Positions 31,999 to 44,411 of a stretch of DNA of 64,000 nucleotides are shown piece after piece. The notes under the pieces were generated by a model. It was not told the origin of the DNA. It did no database searches and worked only from the letters and a program-made list of their open reading frames with translations. Origin of the DNA: Heterocephalus glaber (taxonomy: Eukaryota > Chordata > Mammalia > Rodentia > Bathyergidae); contig NW_004624730.1 in assembly GCF_000247695.1 (NCBI RefSeq), positions 26,991,087-27,055,086 on the forward strand, in the 5' to 3' direction. Position numbers and translations under genes: made by a program. Positions within the stretch are counted from its first letter, which is position 1, and the number at the start of each line of letters is the position of its first letter.

Positions 31999-32161
31999 TC
32001 CTTCATTCTTTCTTTCTTTCTTTTTGAGGCAGGGTCTCCCTTTGTAGTTCAGGCTGGCTCTGAACTCACTATGTAGCCCAGGCTGGCCTCAAACTTGTGC
32101 TGATCCTCTCGCCTCAGCCTCCTGAGTGCTGGGATCACAGGCATGAGCCACCACACCCAGC
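31921..32161 (-). mobile_element. B1 SINE with 100-bp CTTT tail, in L1 cluster
   Basis: The body is 32022-32161 (two central units). The tail became a (TTTC)n microsatellite (31921-32021). TSD TCAAGAGGTATT at 31908 and 32163. Confidence 0.93.
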
Positions 32162-34300
32162 TCAAGAGGTATTGTTTACCACTTCAATCTATTCAATTTA
32201 ACTGGGTTGGATCCTATCCCTGTTGTAAGGAGAGACTTTCTACTGGTTATATCAACATCAACAGATCCAGCCATACATCAATCATAAACATCAAAACTTA
32301 TTTTGATAATTTCACTCTTTTTGCAATACCCCTTGCATACTATGTTTACTGCTACTTGTGGTTCATCTGGGATGTGGGGGCGGGCAGAGAGAGGAAGGGG
32401 AAGAGGAAGAGGATATGTCAGTAGGAAGTGCAGAAGGTAAGAGAAATGTCAATGGGTAAAAAATAGACAGGATGTCAGGCTCTGTCGGAGTTATTTTTGG
32501 AGGTGAGCTAAAGGCCTAGTATTAAGGGGGATGAGAGTATGTGTGTAGACCAGAGGAGGTGTGCAGATGGGTGGAAGTATATATAGAGATTAAAAGAGGC
32601 TGTAAGATTGTCAGAACCTTTTAATACACTTGAAGTAGTTTTGTTTGGATCCTCTAAGCTCAGTTTTGTTGAGAATTGTGCTGACATGCCCTTGAATGGT
32701 ACTGTTTAATTGTAGCACTGGTTAATTCTTATACCTTAATTCACATACATAGGCCTCTGTTATATTTAGATAGGTGGAGAGGAGGAGTGGGAAGGCAACA
32801 AAGTGAGATAATGAGGAAGAGAGGAGAAAACAGAATAGGGAGGAAAGACTGAAAACAGAAGTGAAGAAGCACTAAAAGAGGGAGCAGGTCAAAGGGAAAA
32901 TCTTGAAGAATAAAGTAAAGTATAATAACAAAACAATACAGTAAAGGAAAAACCAGAAGAAAAAAAAAGAAAACATTTGAAAAAACCAAGATGACCCAAA
33001 TCAAAGAAGCAAGGAAACAATAACTACAATCATCAAAATAAAAATAGAAATAAAAACCTTCACACAGTTGTAGATTAACCTAGAGTGTCCACACAGCTCT
33101 CTCTACACTGGAGCCACTGTCTGATGCTAAGTAGCTAAGCAGTTTCTTCCTGGGGACCAGTCATTTGCCTGCACAAAGCCATAGGGGCTGTTGCTCCCTT
33201 TGAACATGTGTCCTGGTGGCCAAATAGATGGCCAAAAGGCCACCAGGCCAAAAGGCCAAAAGGCACTATTCACTGTGTCTCTGCCTGCAGGTGTCTGTCT
33301 CTCTCAGACTTGTCTGCAGAACCCAGTGCCACTCCAGGTTTGGTAGCAGGCTCCCTTTGCCAGTGTGAGGCAGTAGGCAGGACCTCATGCCATCTCAGGC
33401 CTTTCCAAGTTTTGGAGAAACAATAGGATAGCACTTGCTCACTGATCATTTTGTTTATTAAGTCCATTATCTGTTTAGTTATATCATCTTTGAGCTCACT
33501 AGTCACCTTATTGATCTGTTTGTTGTTGTTGTTGTTCTGTGGGGGTTTTTTTCTCTATTGTCACTTCAGATAATATAATTCAGCTGTTTGGCTTTTGATT
33601 TCCTCCTTGTCGATGTCCCATAGATCAGCTTTGGGGGAGTTGGAAGTTTGTCGCCTTGTTTTCTCATATTTCTATTATTTTGTTGTTGTTGTTATTGTGT
33701 GTGTTGAGGTTTGCAGGTCAATTATAGTCATATAGTCTCTTTAGTTACTGTCTATATTCCAGTGATGTGATCTGAGTGTGGCTAATTATAGGCCTTTGTC
33801 TCTGTCTCAAATCCGTTCACCTCTGCTGATTTGGGGAGGGAAGGATGCAGTGTAATTGGCTCATCATCCAGTTCTCCAGAAATGAACTGCAATATTGTTG
33901 ATGACACAAAGACAAACCAGATATTTGCATATAGTAAAAACCAATTAATAGTAACAACTATGCCACCCTGACAAGAGCAACAAAATCAGCAACAATAATA
34001 GAGTCAAAGACAAATTGGATATTGATATACCATAAGAACTAGTAAAAGCTACTACTGTACCACTCTTAGCAATAGAGAGCTGTATTTATAATACAGACAC
34101 GAAGACAAATCAAATATTGACATATAGTAAATAGTTACTAAATGCAAAAATTATACCACCATTAACAATAGAAAAGAATTTAATAATAAAACATAGCATC
34201 AACTAAATATTTAAAGTTTAATAAAGCTTAACAGTAATACTAGTAAAGATTGAGGGCTGGGTGAGAGGAAAATTAAAGAAATAAAATTTGGGAAATAAAG

Positions 34301-34458
34301 TCTTTGTAAATAGGGAAGGGTGGAGGGGGTGAAGAGAGGGCTAGGAATGGGAAAAAAATAAGAACCAAGATGCATCATGTAAAGGTACAAGTTCCCAGTG
34401 TGAAATGTAATTGTGTTGTATACCTAAAATGTACTAATAAAAGAATTTAAGAAAAAAA
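34301..34458 (+). mobile_element. Short 5'-truncated L1 insertion with 26-bp TSD
   Basis: This is a 158-bp L1 3' end (polypurine tract, then TGTATACCTAAAATGTAC and an A-rich tail). It is close to the reverse complement of 31057-31212. It is flanked by 26-bp direct repeats, 34275-34300 and 34459-34484, that differ at two positions. This is a textbook 5'-truncated target-primed insertion. Confidence 0.85.
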
Positions 34459-34867
34459 AAGAAATAAAATTTGAAAAATAAAGAAAAGGAAGATGAGGAG
34501 AAGAACAAAGTGAGATAAAGGATCCTACTAAGGAGTAAAAGAAAATTAATGGAATTAGATACAGGTAACAGAAAAGAACAAAAAAAGAGAAAACAGACAG
34601 CAAAATAAAGAACAGAGAAAAGATAAAAAGAAGAGAGAGAGAGAAAAAGAAAAAAATCCAAACCCCCAAACCTGATGAAGAAAATAAGTAGGGAGTCAAA
34701 GAAAAATTCCTCCACGTTTTTGAATGAGCAGTTTCTTTCCAGGGTCTGCAGTATTGGAATCTATCAGACATGTGGGAGGCATAGTGAGTTATTACTAAGA
34801 CCTATTTTGTTTCTATATTCTCGTTCTTGTTTGTGAATCTTGAGTCTTGCCCCTCTTTCTTTCTTTC

Positions 34868-34952
34868 TTTTTTTTTTGGTACCAGGGATCGAACTCAGGT
34901 CCTTGCGCTTGCAGGGCAGGTGGCGAAACCACTGAGCTAAATCCCGCCCCCC
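34868..34952 (-). mobile_element. ID SINE in L1-derived cluster
   Basis: CTTT-rich tail (34852-34876) and near-consensus body; the extreme 5' end reads AAATCCCGCCCCCC instead of CCCAGCCC. Confidence 0.92.
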
Positions 34953-36307
34953 GGTCTTCCTTTCTTGCTGGGCACCTTGGGGCTATATTCACTCCAGCCA
35001 CTCTCAGTTTCCATGTCCCCCCAAGTTATGGTTTTTTCCACTTAGGTTTATGGTCTGTGGGTTCATGAAGTGCCCAAGCTCAGAGGCTCCTCTGTTCATA
35101 CACCTCAGGCTATGGTAACTGTCCAAGCCAAGGTGTATCCCTGGGCACACTGGCAGATGGGGAAAGCAATAGATGACTGAGCTCTGTTTTGGATGTGTGC
35201 AGCAGAGTAGGGAGGGTGGGTCAAACTATCTGCTTAACTTAATGCCAGTAATTTCAGCCCCAGTCCACTCCAAAAGCCATACACATCTGGCCTGGCTTCT
35301 CATCACAGAGGGTTAAAACCCTCTTGTTGTTCCTGTCCTGAGCTTAAACTTTTCAGAGGGTGTGTTTAGCTCACACCCTCTCTGCAACTATCTCTTATGG
35401 CCATCTCTCACTCAGTCACTGTGATAGGGTGACCCCAGAAACCCTGAAGTGTAGTTGTTCCATAGTTGTTCTATAGCTCAGTCTTAAATGATCAACCCCT
35501 TCCCAAAATGGCTCTTGATTAAACACTCATATATGGTGGGTGTTGCACTGTATTTCTTTTCTAACTCTACCTGCCATGTGAAAGGAGTTACTTTCGGAGT
35601 AAAACTGTTGTTTTTGAAATTTACAATACCTGTGGGCTTTTCTTTGGTTTTGTACAGCTGTTCCAGTCCATTGCTGCTGACTCTCTCTGGGCTTACCTTG
35701 TGGTAGCAGAGACAGGTCTCTCTCCCCAGAAGTGAGAGTTAGCTTTTCCAGGCTGCTTCATTGTTTTTTCTGTGCTGTACTCTGTTTCTCCAGGTTCTCA
35801 TAGTTTCTAGTTTTCCTGTCAGCTCCCTCCTGATGCCTAGAGATTTACTTTTTTTTTTTTTCTTCACCAAGGTGTTGTTTTTTTAGATGTCTTAATTCCA
35901 GGTCCCAGGAGGCTATATTTTTCTGCTGGTCTTTACTCGGGCAAATTTAATCCCTCAGTATTTGATTCATAATGTAGTATAAACTTCTTGCCTTAGCTTG
36001 GACATGCTAACATATATAGAAACATATATAACATATCATATATATAAAATATTATGCTAACATAATTTTATATGTATATGCTAACATATTATGTATCTAA
36101 TTTAATTAATTTAAATCATAAACGCAATACATATGTATATATAAATACAATACATATGGTAAGCTTTTTTGTTAAATGTATGAAAAAGTACAAAGTGAAA
36201 AGAAAAAATCCTGACTCCAAAAGCCATATATTCTCCCTACTCCCATCCTTGAGGAAACCCTGTTAACAGTTTCTTATGTATCTTTCTAGAAATTTACTAT
36301 TCACTTC

Positions 36308-36736
36308 TGTTATGGCTTGTATCTAGATGTCCTCCCCAAAGCCTCATGGGATCATAGGAGGTGTTTGGATCTAGGGTGCGTGATGATGGGATAAAGGAAG
36401 TGGTGTTGGGATGGATGCATGGTGTGATGCTAGGATTAAGGCTGCCCCACCCTGAGTGTGAGTGCTACCTGCCCTAAGGTTGGGTAGCCTGGATAGGATA
36501 TAAGGGACAGAAAGTGTTGCTACTTATCATTTACTGCTTGCTGCCTTCCTGTCTTCTGCTTTCTGCCTTCCATGAGCTGTTTCTCCTCTGTGATGCCCCT
36601 CTGCCATGCCACCCTGCCTTGGAGCCAGCCAACTATGAACTGAAACCTCTAAAAACTGTGAGTCAAATAAACCTTTCCTCCTTTTACTTTGGGTGTCGGG
36701 TATTTTGTCTCAGCAACAAGAAAATTAACTAAGACA
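36308..36736 (+). mobile_element. MaLR-type solo LTR, well preserved (429 bp)
   Basis: The unit starts TGTTATGGCTTG and ends CAACAAGAAAATTAACTAAGACA, with CAAATAAACCTTTCC as polyadenylation region. ACTTC (36303-36307) and ATTTC (36737-36741) form a 5-bp TSD with one mismatch. No internal region is present, so it is a recombined solo LTR. Confidence 0.85.
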
Positions 36737-36989
36737 ATTTCAAAACATATATGCTGAACATTAATATTTTGTTCTCTTGATAGGCACAGGATTCATGGAT
36801 CTTGGAGATTATTATGAAGGTATAGTTCTTTTACTTTCATCCTACCTATGGTGTAATCATAGCAAACTCACATCTGGTTTCTGAATTGAACTTCTGAATA
36901 GATATCTGCATCTGTCCTCAGGACTGGCTTGTCAGAGCTAGATGTTACAACTCTTCCCTCATACCAACTTGTCTCATATGTGTACTCAA

Positions 36990-37080
36990 AATTTTTGGGA
37001 GTTTGTGTACTAGGGTTTGAACATAGGGCCTTGCACATGCTAAGCTCGCACTCTACCATGATGCTATACTCCTAGCCCTC
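36990..37080 (-). repeat. ID-like right-monomer fragment
   Basis: TAGGGTTTGAACATAGGGCCTTGCACATGC...CTCTACCATGATGCTATACTCC keeps the old dID layout, different from the young ID family. Confidence 0.65.
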
Positions 37081-38269
37081 AACCTCTTTTCTTAATTTCA
37101 CACCATAACTGGAGAAACTACAACTTTTATATGATTTTATTGAAGGTCCAGAGATAAAAGAAGGACCTACAACACAAACCACAACTTATAATTCTTAATA
37201 GATGTGGCTTCTGTCAGAATGCTCAAGCCAGATCCTGGACCCTCTCTGCCAAACTACCAGGCAGTCACAGCATCGCAGAGACCAGTCTTCTTCTCACTTA
37301 TAGGTGGCCCCTGGGCCTACTTGTCCTAAGTGGAATCCAGAAACTCAAATTCCTGCAGTCCATGGGAGAAAAAATTGTGTTAACTTTAATCAACGTCCAC
37401 CATGGCTGTTCATTTCCAAATGGGAATGTCTACTTCCTTTCATGAATTGACAGTAGTTTTTCATCCAGAAAAGTGTGACTTTGGCCCCACAGTAGGATTC
37501 AGCACACTTTTTGCAGTCTGTGTTCTTTAGTCCTAAAATAAAGGCCTCCTTATTCTGTGGCAGTAAGGATCTTCTGTGGCTCAATGTGGGTCACACCTTG
37601 CCACATTTAGATCACTTGTCTATGGCTCAAGGTGAGATTCTGGCCTGTACATCTTTCCTTGAATCCTCTGACTGGCTTTCTATTTCCGATAAACAACTCC
37701 TTAAATAAAAGCACACATCATATGCCTGCAAGAGTAAGTGAAATTGTACTGTGATGGATAATGCAGACTAATTCCATACTCAACAACGACAGATTACTGT
37801 AAGAGAACTGTAATCTGAATTGTAAATTTTCTAGCCACAGTGATCATTTTAAAATCACCAAGGTAAGTTTTTGTCTATCTTCTATTTTGCTCTTTAGCTA
37901 CTTTGAAGATAATGATACATAGTGTATTAACTGTTCTTATTCCCTTACTATTTTGTTATGAAATTTTGTTTTATTTTCACATAAAATAAACAAAAAACAA
38001 GATTACATAAGAGTGGGATACAGAGCAAAGTGAGCATGGGTTTTGACAGAACAAAATTGGCTACAAGCTGACTGTTACTGAAACTATGCAGTGGGCACCT
38101 GAGAGTTCATTATACTATCCTTGTGTAAGTTTGAGATCTACAGTTAAAAGCAAAACAATTCTGTTTCTGCAAAGGCTTTACCATTGATGTTTGCATCACC
38201 AGAAGATTACTCAATATACTTTTCCAGAATAATGGAACTTGTACCCTTGCAGGTGAATTCAGTCTCTAT
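37081..38269. other. No gene recognised
   Basis: Unique-looking, repeat-free for 1.2 kb. Confidence 0.45.
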
Positions 38270-38636
38270 GTTTCTTCCTTTTTCTTTCTTTCTTTCTTTC
38301 TTACTTACTTTCTTTTCTTTCTTTCTTTTTGGTGGCACTAGAGATTGAACCCAGGGCCTTCTCACTGAGCTTGCCTCTTTTCTTTCTTTTCCTTCCTTCC
38401 TTCCTTCCTTCCTTCCTTCCTTCCTTCCGTCCGTCCTTCCTTCCTTCCTTCCCTTCCCTCCTTTCTCCCTCCCTCTCTCCCTCTCTCCCTCGCTCTCTCT
38501 CTCTCTCTCTTTCTTTCTCTCTGTATTTTGAGACACAGTCTTGCTAAGTTGCCCAGGTAGGGCTCAAACTGGCAATCTTCCTGCCTCAGTTTCCCACAGT
38601 ACTGAGATTACAGGCATGTACCACCAGGCCCAGCTC
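38270..38636 (-). mobile_element. B1-dID composite SINE with microsatellite linker
   Basis: The dID part is 38333-38370 (AGAGATTGAACCCAGGGCC), the linker is a 150-bp CCTT/CT repeat (38371-38522), and the B1 part is 38523-38634. CAGTCTCTA occurs on both sides as TSD. A CTTT run (38270-38330) is the tail. Confidence 0.88.
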
Positions 38637-38940
38637 AGTCTCTACCTCTTGCAAAATAAGTTTCTTCCTTCCCTCTATACATGATTGCAGATATTTTTAG
38701 GGCTAATATTGACTCAGCCCTCTCATTCTACCTAACAAGTTCATCCCCACTATAAGCATTTTCTTCAAGAGAACTTCTTATGTGGTCCTAGGATGACCAC
38801 ACCTGATGGTGCTTCACTATTTCTAAGGGTGTGTGCCATCTTGCCAGGTACATATGCAGAGCATTTACACTGCATTTGTAGATTGTAAAAGAAATTCTAC
38901 ATATGCTACTTTTTGCCTCTTTTTAAAATGGATTTTACTA

Positions 38941-39020
38941 TCTGGGGATTTAGCTCAGTGGTGCCGCTGCCTGCCTCGCAAGTGCAAGGTACTGAGTTCG
39001 ATCCCCAGTACAAAAAAAAA
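38941..39020 (+). mobile_element. ID SINE
   Basis: TSD GGATTTTACTA on both sides (38930-38940; 39022-39032). It has lost the first GGG and starts TCTGGGGATTTAGC. Confidence 0.93.
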
Positions 39021-40539
39021 AGGATTTTACTAGTATAATTTGATCCAAAGGACTCTGGTGAAGGCAAGGGAAGAATGGCTGATCACCAGGACAGGACAGC
39101 ATCCCTACTCTTAGGAAGATTTATGGCAGAGGCTTTGTTCTGGAATGTGGTCTTCAGCTGTATTAACTCTGCAATTTAAATGTTGGCACACACAGGCACC
39201 AAGAAACTGTAAGGGCTGATGAATGCCAATTAATTAACTTGCAATGGGAAACATAACTAGAAGCAGGCCCCAAATCCATGTTTACTGGTTAGCACATTTT
39301 CTGCCTATGGGAAACTTTTATGCAAAGCCAAATTATAATCAGAAGGGCATTTTGCGAGAGCAAGTTCTTGAGCAGTGAATTTCCAATTAGAGAGAGTTGT
39401 TATCCACTGGGGGTAGGTAGAGAGAGACAGCTTTGGGGGATTTTCATGTGTGTTGTTTCTTTCATTTGTTTTTTTCTTTTTAGCATATGTATTTGGAAAA
39501 GGCATACCCTATATTGTAATTAGATGATTTTGTTTTTGAAAATGTAAATGCTATTGCTTTCATGATTAAAATCATAAAAAGTAAAGCTTAACAGAATCTT
39601 CCTGGCTAGTGACTCAGCTGGGAGGGTAGGAATATACAAATCAGACCCTCTGGAGGGTCGAAGACTTTTTTTTCTTTCAAAATGAGACACAAAAACATTG
39701 TTTACTGAGACACTAAACAAAAGCCATGCATGATGCAACTAACATTGGTAGGATCCAAATTAAATTTTGTTTAAAGTTCTTTCTCACAAAACAGGATTGT
39801 GATGAATATAATTATATAAAATTCATTATTAGTCACTAACTGTGGGAACTGATGAATAAGTCTACCCAGGTCACTTATATAAAGTATTATGTACTTTATA
39901 ATATATAGTAAAGTACTGTAGACAGTACCACAGTTTTGTGACCAAATTCTGTAGCTAGCCCAAACCAATGCGCAGGTATAGCAGAATTTAATAATCTCAA
40001 CACTGATTTTTCTCCCTTCTTCTTTTCCAAAATACTCTATTTTTATTTGGGGATTGCTGTGGTTTCTGAGAAGAGGACTCATTGCCTATTCCAGCATATT
40101 CCAACTTCTTGAACTCAGCAATTATTTTGTGACCTACACCAATCCAATCAAAGCAAATCTGAGATGTTTTTCTAATAATAAGATAAAGATGGGCTGTCCT
40201 TCCACGTGCCTTGAACAGCTATCTTTGGTCATCAGAAGGGCCTAAATTAAGAGAGAGCCAACATCAACAGAGATGGGCCAGAGAAACTGAAAGATATGGA
40301 GTCTTTGAGGCCATATGTAGGCCACTGGATGAAGATTGCTTGAAACAAACACTGTCTTTGGGTTTGACAGTTATTTGTTCCAAAATTTTTTTTCATTGTT
40401 TTAGCCTCTTTCAGTTATAGTTGAAAGCACAAGTGGGCAAATCAGGGTACTGCTTAATTTGGATTGTTGAAGTCCTTGCTCTCCAACAGACTTGAATATC
40501 AGTCAGTAAAGCAAGTCATAGAGAAGAGGCTATAGTAAA
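39021..40539. other. SINE-free stretch, candidate non-coding element
   Basis: No repeat recognised. 39170-39420 includes CCAATTAATTAACTTGCAAT, with a TTAATTAA palindrome, and balanced composition. Function unknown. Confidence 0.35.
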
Positions 40540-40706
40540 ACTGCCATAATTTTAACTTTTGCTGCACATCAGAATTATTTGGAGATTTTACAGATTCTAG
40601 GCCAATTAAATTAGAATCTATGAAGGCGGGACATGAGAATCAGAATTTTTTAAAACTTCTACATAATTCCAGTGAGTAGCTTAGGCTGAAACCTACTGGT
40701 CTAAGC
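40540..40706 (+). mobile_element. MER5A-like hAT-Charlie fragment
   Basis: TTGCTGCACATCAGAATTAT, CTAGGCCAATTAAATTAGAATC, GAGAATCAGAATTTTTTAA and AATTCCAGTGAGTAGCTTAG follow the order of the MER5A/B non-autonomous hAT repeat. The inverted ends are largely lost. Confidence 0.6.
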
Positions 40707-41596
40707 AAGATCTGGCTTTGCCCATTCAATGGTATCTGTAGATGAAATGTCCTAAGTACATCTCTCCACTAGAGGAAAAAAACCTGACATGTGTGAAGTT
40801 AATGCAAAATACTTGCATGACAGAAATGCAAATGTATGCAAATTTTGTACTGTACTCCATATTTCTTTCCTCCTTTTCTCTCTCTTTTCTCCATTTAGGA
40901 ACTTACCAGGTACCACCTGGGACAAACACTAGGGAAAGAGAATAAAAGAAAAATGATAGCTCAAAGAAAAATGATAGTTCTTTTCTTTCTTTCTTTTTTT
41001 AAAAAGCATAGCTCTTACAGTACAGAAAAGATGGATCTATGATAAGAAGAGCATGAGATATTTTGTGCTCAAAGCAGGGGCTCCCAGCTACTTGGTTGAT
41101 ACTAGAAGGTCCAGGTTATAGAAGCATCATGTTCAATGTAACAAAAGTGAGGAAACTAAATTAACATAGCAAAGAAAGGGGAGAATGATAGAGAAATGTG
41201 ACTGGTTATAAAGGCTGGAGCCAGATTTATGAGGCTTTGTAAGCCACGTTGGGTTTGGACTTCATCTCAAAACCAGTGAAAATCAACTGAAGGGTTTTAG
41301 ACATCCAAAGTGTAAGATTCCTCTTTTTGGAAGATAATTCTGGCCCCTGTGTAAGGAATGCATTATGTGAAAGACAGTGGGGTAGGCCTAATCTGAGTGA
41401 GTTAGGAGACAAGTGAACTGGAGGCAGATACAGGGGCCCAAGCAAGAGACTAATAGTGGATCAATGAGTGTGGAGCACTGGAAATGGAGAGAAATGGATT
41501 AATTTGTTCTTTTTTCCCCATTTTTAAAATTAGTACATGTTACATAGAGATTACTTTCCTTGTGGGAAGTTGGTACAAGTACATAACACATCTCAA
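40707..41596. other. No gene recognised
   Basis: Unique-looking up to the L1 A tail. Confidence 0.4.
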
Positions 41597-43480
41597 TTCT
41601 TTTTTAAAAAATTTAATTGTATTGGTACATTTTAGGTATACAATATAATGAAATTCATCATTGGAAATTTGCACCCTTACATAATCTCTCTTGGTTCTTA
41701 TTTTTCCCCCTTCCCCTGCCCTCCCTTCAACCCCTCCACCCCTCCCTATTTACAAAGACTTTGTTTCCACTTTTCCATTTTCTATGTTAATTCCATTCCC
41801 TTCTTTCCTTTCCCCTACCCCTTCTCAATTCTTTTTTCATCCCCTTTCTCTCCTCTTCCTCCATATCTTGATTCCTTTCCCATTTGGAAAGATTTATCTC
41901 CTTACTTCCCATTATCTGTCTTTTATTTTGCTTTTCATTTATTTTTGAGCTTCCCAAAGAGAAACCATATGATATTTAAGCTTCTGCATCTCATTTATTT
42001 CACTTAACATTATAGTCTTAAAGTGCGTCCATTTTCCTAAAAGTGACTCAGGTTTATCCTTTTTATGGCAAAGAGGTATTCAATTGTATATAAATGCACA
42101 TTTTCTTTATTCGTTCATCTGTTGATGGATATGTAGGCCACTTTCAAGACTTAGCTATTATGAATTGTGCTGCTATAAACATGAGTATGCATGTTTCACT
42201 GTAATATGACTTCAACTCTTTTGTGAAGATACCTAGAAGAGGAATAGCTGGGTCAAATGGAATTTCTAGTTTTAGTATTTTGAGGAATCCCCATACTGAT
42301 TTTTATAGTGGTTGTACTAGATTACATTCCCATCAACAATGTGGAAGGGTTCCTTTTGCCCCCCAAAGTCTTGTCAGCTTTGTTACTATTTGCTTGATGA
42401 TAGCCATTCTTTCTGAAATAAGATAATATCTCAGTGTTGTTTTAATTTCCAGTACTCTAATGGCCAGCAATGTTGAATGTTTTTCAAGTAATTACTGGCC
42501 AACTGTACTTCTGTGAAGTGTCTATTTATTTCAGATGCCCATTTTTTGATGGGTCTTTTCTTTGGGGGGGTCTAATTTTTGGAGTTCTTTATATATTCTA
42601 GATGTTAGTCCTCTGTCCAAGGAATGGCTGGCAAAAATTTTTGCCCATTTTATAGGGAGTCTCTTCATTCTATTGGTTGTTTCCTTTGCTGTGCAGAAAG
42701 CTTTTAATTTTATGTGATCCCACTTGTTGATGTTTGGTGTTATTTTGGTGTTGATGTTTGTGTCATTGGAGTTCTATTCAGAAAGTCCTTCCCTACACTT
42801 ATGCCTTCAAGAGTAATTTATCTATTTTGTTTTCCAGAAGATTAAGTGTTTCTGTTTTAACACTTAGATAATTGATCCATTTTGATTTTAGTTTGGTACA
42901 GGGTGAAAGCTATGGGTCTAGATTCAGTCTTCTCCATGTGGATGTCCAATTTTCCCAGTACCATTTATTAAAGAGACAATCTTTCCTCCAATGTATATTT
43001 TGGCCCCTTTGCCAAAGATCACATAATTAAATGTGCCTGTTATAAAGCCTGTTATTTCTGCTTCCTCCATTCTGTTCCGTTGATCTACATGTCTGTTTTT
43101 GCACCAGTACCATGCTGGTTTTTTTACTGCAGCCATGTAATATAACTTCAAACCTGAGATTATGATGCCTGCTTTGCTCTTGTTGCTTAGAATTGCTTTT
43201 ACTATTTTGAATCTCTTTTAGTTCCAAATAATTGTAGGCTTGTTTTCTGTAGTTTGGTGAGGAATGTTGTTGGTGTTTTAATTGGGATTGCATTATATTT
43301 GTATATCAGTTTTGGACGTATGGCCATTTTGACTATATCAGTTCTGCCTATCCAGGAATAGGGGATGTCTTTCCATTTTCTGATGTCCTCTTCAATCTCC
43401 TTTTTCAGAGAACTCCAGTTTTCACTGTAGAGGTCTTTCACTTCCTAGGTTAGGTTAATTCCCAAGTATTCAATTTATCT

Positions 43481-43565
43481 TTTTTTTTTTTTGGTACCGG
43501 GGATCGAACTCAGGTCCTTGCCCTTGTGCAGCAGGTGGTGAAACCACTGAGCTAAATCCCCCGCC
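43481..43565 (-). mobile_element. ID SINE in L1
   Basis: TSD TATTCAATTTATCT / TATTTAATTTATCT. Confidence 0.93.
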
Positions 43566-43969
43566 TATTTAATTTATCTTGATGCTATTGTGAATGGTAT
43601 TATTTTCTAATTTATTTCTCAATAAGTTCATTATTAATGAGCTCTTAGCAGGTTTTAATTACTGTTTCAATTTCACTGCTCATTATTGATGTGGAAGGAT
43701 GCTATTGATTTTTGTGTGTTGATTTTGTATTCTGCTACATTGCTGAATTTGCCTATTAATTCTAGGAGTCTTTTGGTGGAATTTTTTTGGTCTTCTATGT
43801 AGAGGATCATTTTGTCTGTAATAATAATTTGAGTTCTTCCTTTCCTATACATATCCCTTTTATTTTGTTCTCTTGCCTAGTTGCTCTGGCTAATGTTTCA
43901 AGTACTGTTGAATAGGAGTGGTGATAGTGGACATTTTTATCTTGGTCCTGATTTTAGAGGGAAAAGAGT

Positions 43970-44045
43970 TTAATATGATATGATATGAGGTTTAATATAT
44001 GATATGGGGTTTAATATGATATGATAAGGGGTTTAATATGATATT
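43970..44045 (+). repeat. Short tandem duplication in L1
   Basis: TTTAATATGATATGATA-GGGG occurs about three times with small changes, a local expansion of the ORF2 antisense sequence. Confidence 0.75.
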
Positions 44046-44207
44046 GGCCTCATTTAATGTGATTAGCAGTGGATTTGTCATAAGCGGCTTTTTTCAGGTT
44101 GAGAAAAGGTCCTTTTATATCTATTTTTTTCAGGTTTAAAGAAAAATAATGAACGGGCATTGGATTTTGTCAAAGGCTTTCTCTGTGTCTCTTGTTTCTT
44201 CCCTTTC

Positions 44208-44289
44208 TTTTTTTTTGGTACCGGGGATCGAACTCTGGTCCTTGCACTTGCGCAGCAGGCAGCAAAACCACTGAGCTAAATCCCCAGCT
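44208..44289 (-). mobile_element. ID SINE in nested cluster
   Basis: CTGTGTCTCTTGTTT lies before (44183) and directly after (44288) as TSD. Near-consensus body. Confidence 0.92.
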
Positions 44290-44315
44290 GTGTCTCTTGT
44301 TTTGTTTCAGTTTGG

Positions 44316-44405
44316 TTTTTTTTTTTTTTTTTTGGTACCAGGGATCAAACTCCGGACTTTGCACTTACGAGGCAGGCGTCAGAACCACTGAGCTAAATCC
44401 CTGGC
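44316..44405 (-). mobile_element. ID SINE in nested cluster, next to B1
   Basis: GTTTGGTTT before and GGTTTGATTT after the element suggest insertion into the A-rich tail of the B1 at 44412. Confidence 0.92.
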
Positions 44406-44411
44406 TGGTTT

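Larger units (their letters stand above)
31478..33790 (-). mobile_element. L1-derived ORF1-like segments (two related copies), no ORF2
   Basis: On the minus strand, 31478-31663 encodes a charged, heptad-like helix (FRKVKDDITPKRADLSNKL...MVQNMSDKFIKKMEK) directly abutting L1 3' UTR. A diverged relative of the same region lies at about 33440-33780: both contain a TGATTTCCT/GACTTCCT tract, a CAG..T-TTGGGGGAGTTGG / TTTGGGAGAGTTGAG tract, a TG-rich tract, GTTGAGGT and TTCCAGTGATGT, in order. I read this as an ORF1 N-terminal coiled coil, by its layout and not by a recognised fold. No RT-like sequence is seen. A TG microsatellite and a B1 interrupt the left copy. Confidence 0.5.
33791..35960 (-). 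mobile_element. Probable L1 5' region or unclassified L1-linked sequence
   Basis: This A-rich to mixed sequence continues from the ORF1-like segments. Purine-rich stretches at 32760-33000 and 34460-34690 resemble each other, and both lead into moderately GC-rich sequence (33080-33420; 34960-35860) of the sort seen in L1 5' UTRs on the opposite strand. No protein signature is visible. A short plus-strand L1 and an ID element are inserted. The classification is inference from position and composition. Confidence 0.35.

Noticed and set aside
38207..38547. EGRKEGRKEGRK and FLPSFLPS frames
   Set aside because: Translations of the CCTT/CT microsatellite in a B1-dID.
42223..42426. Plus-strand ORFs across 41.6-47.2 kb
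   Set aside because: Antisense of L1 ORF2/ORF1; the real coding direction is minus.
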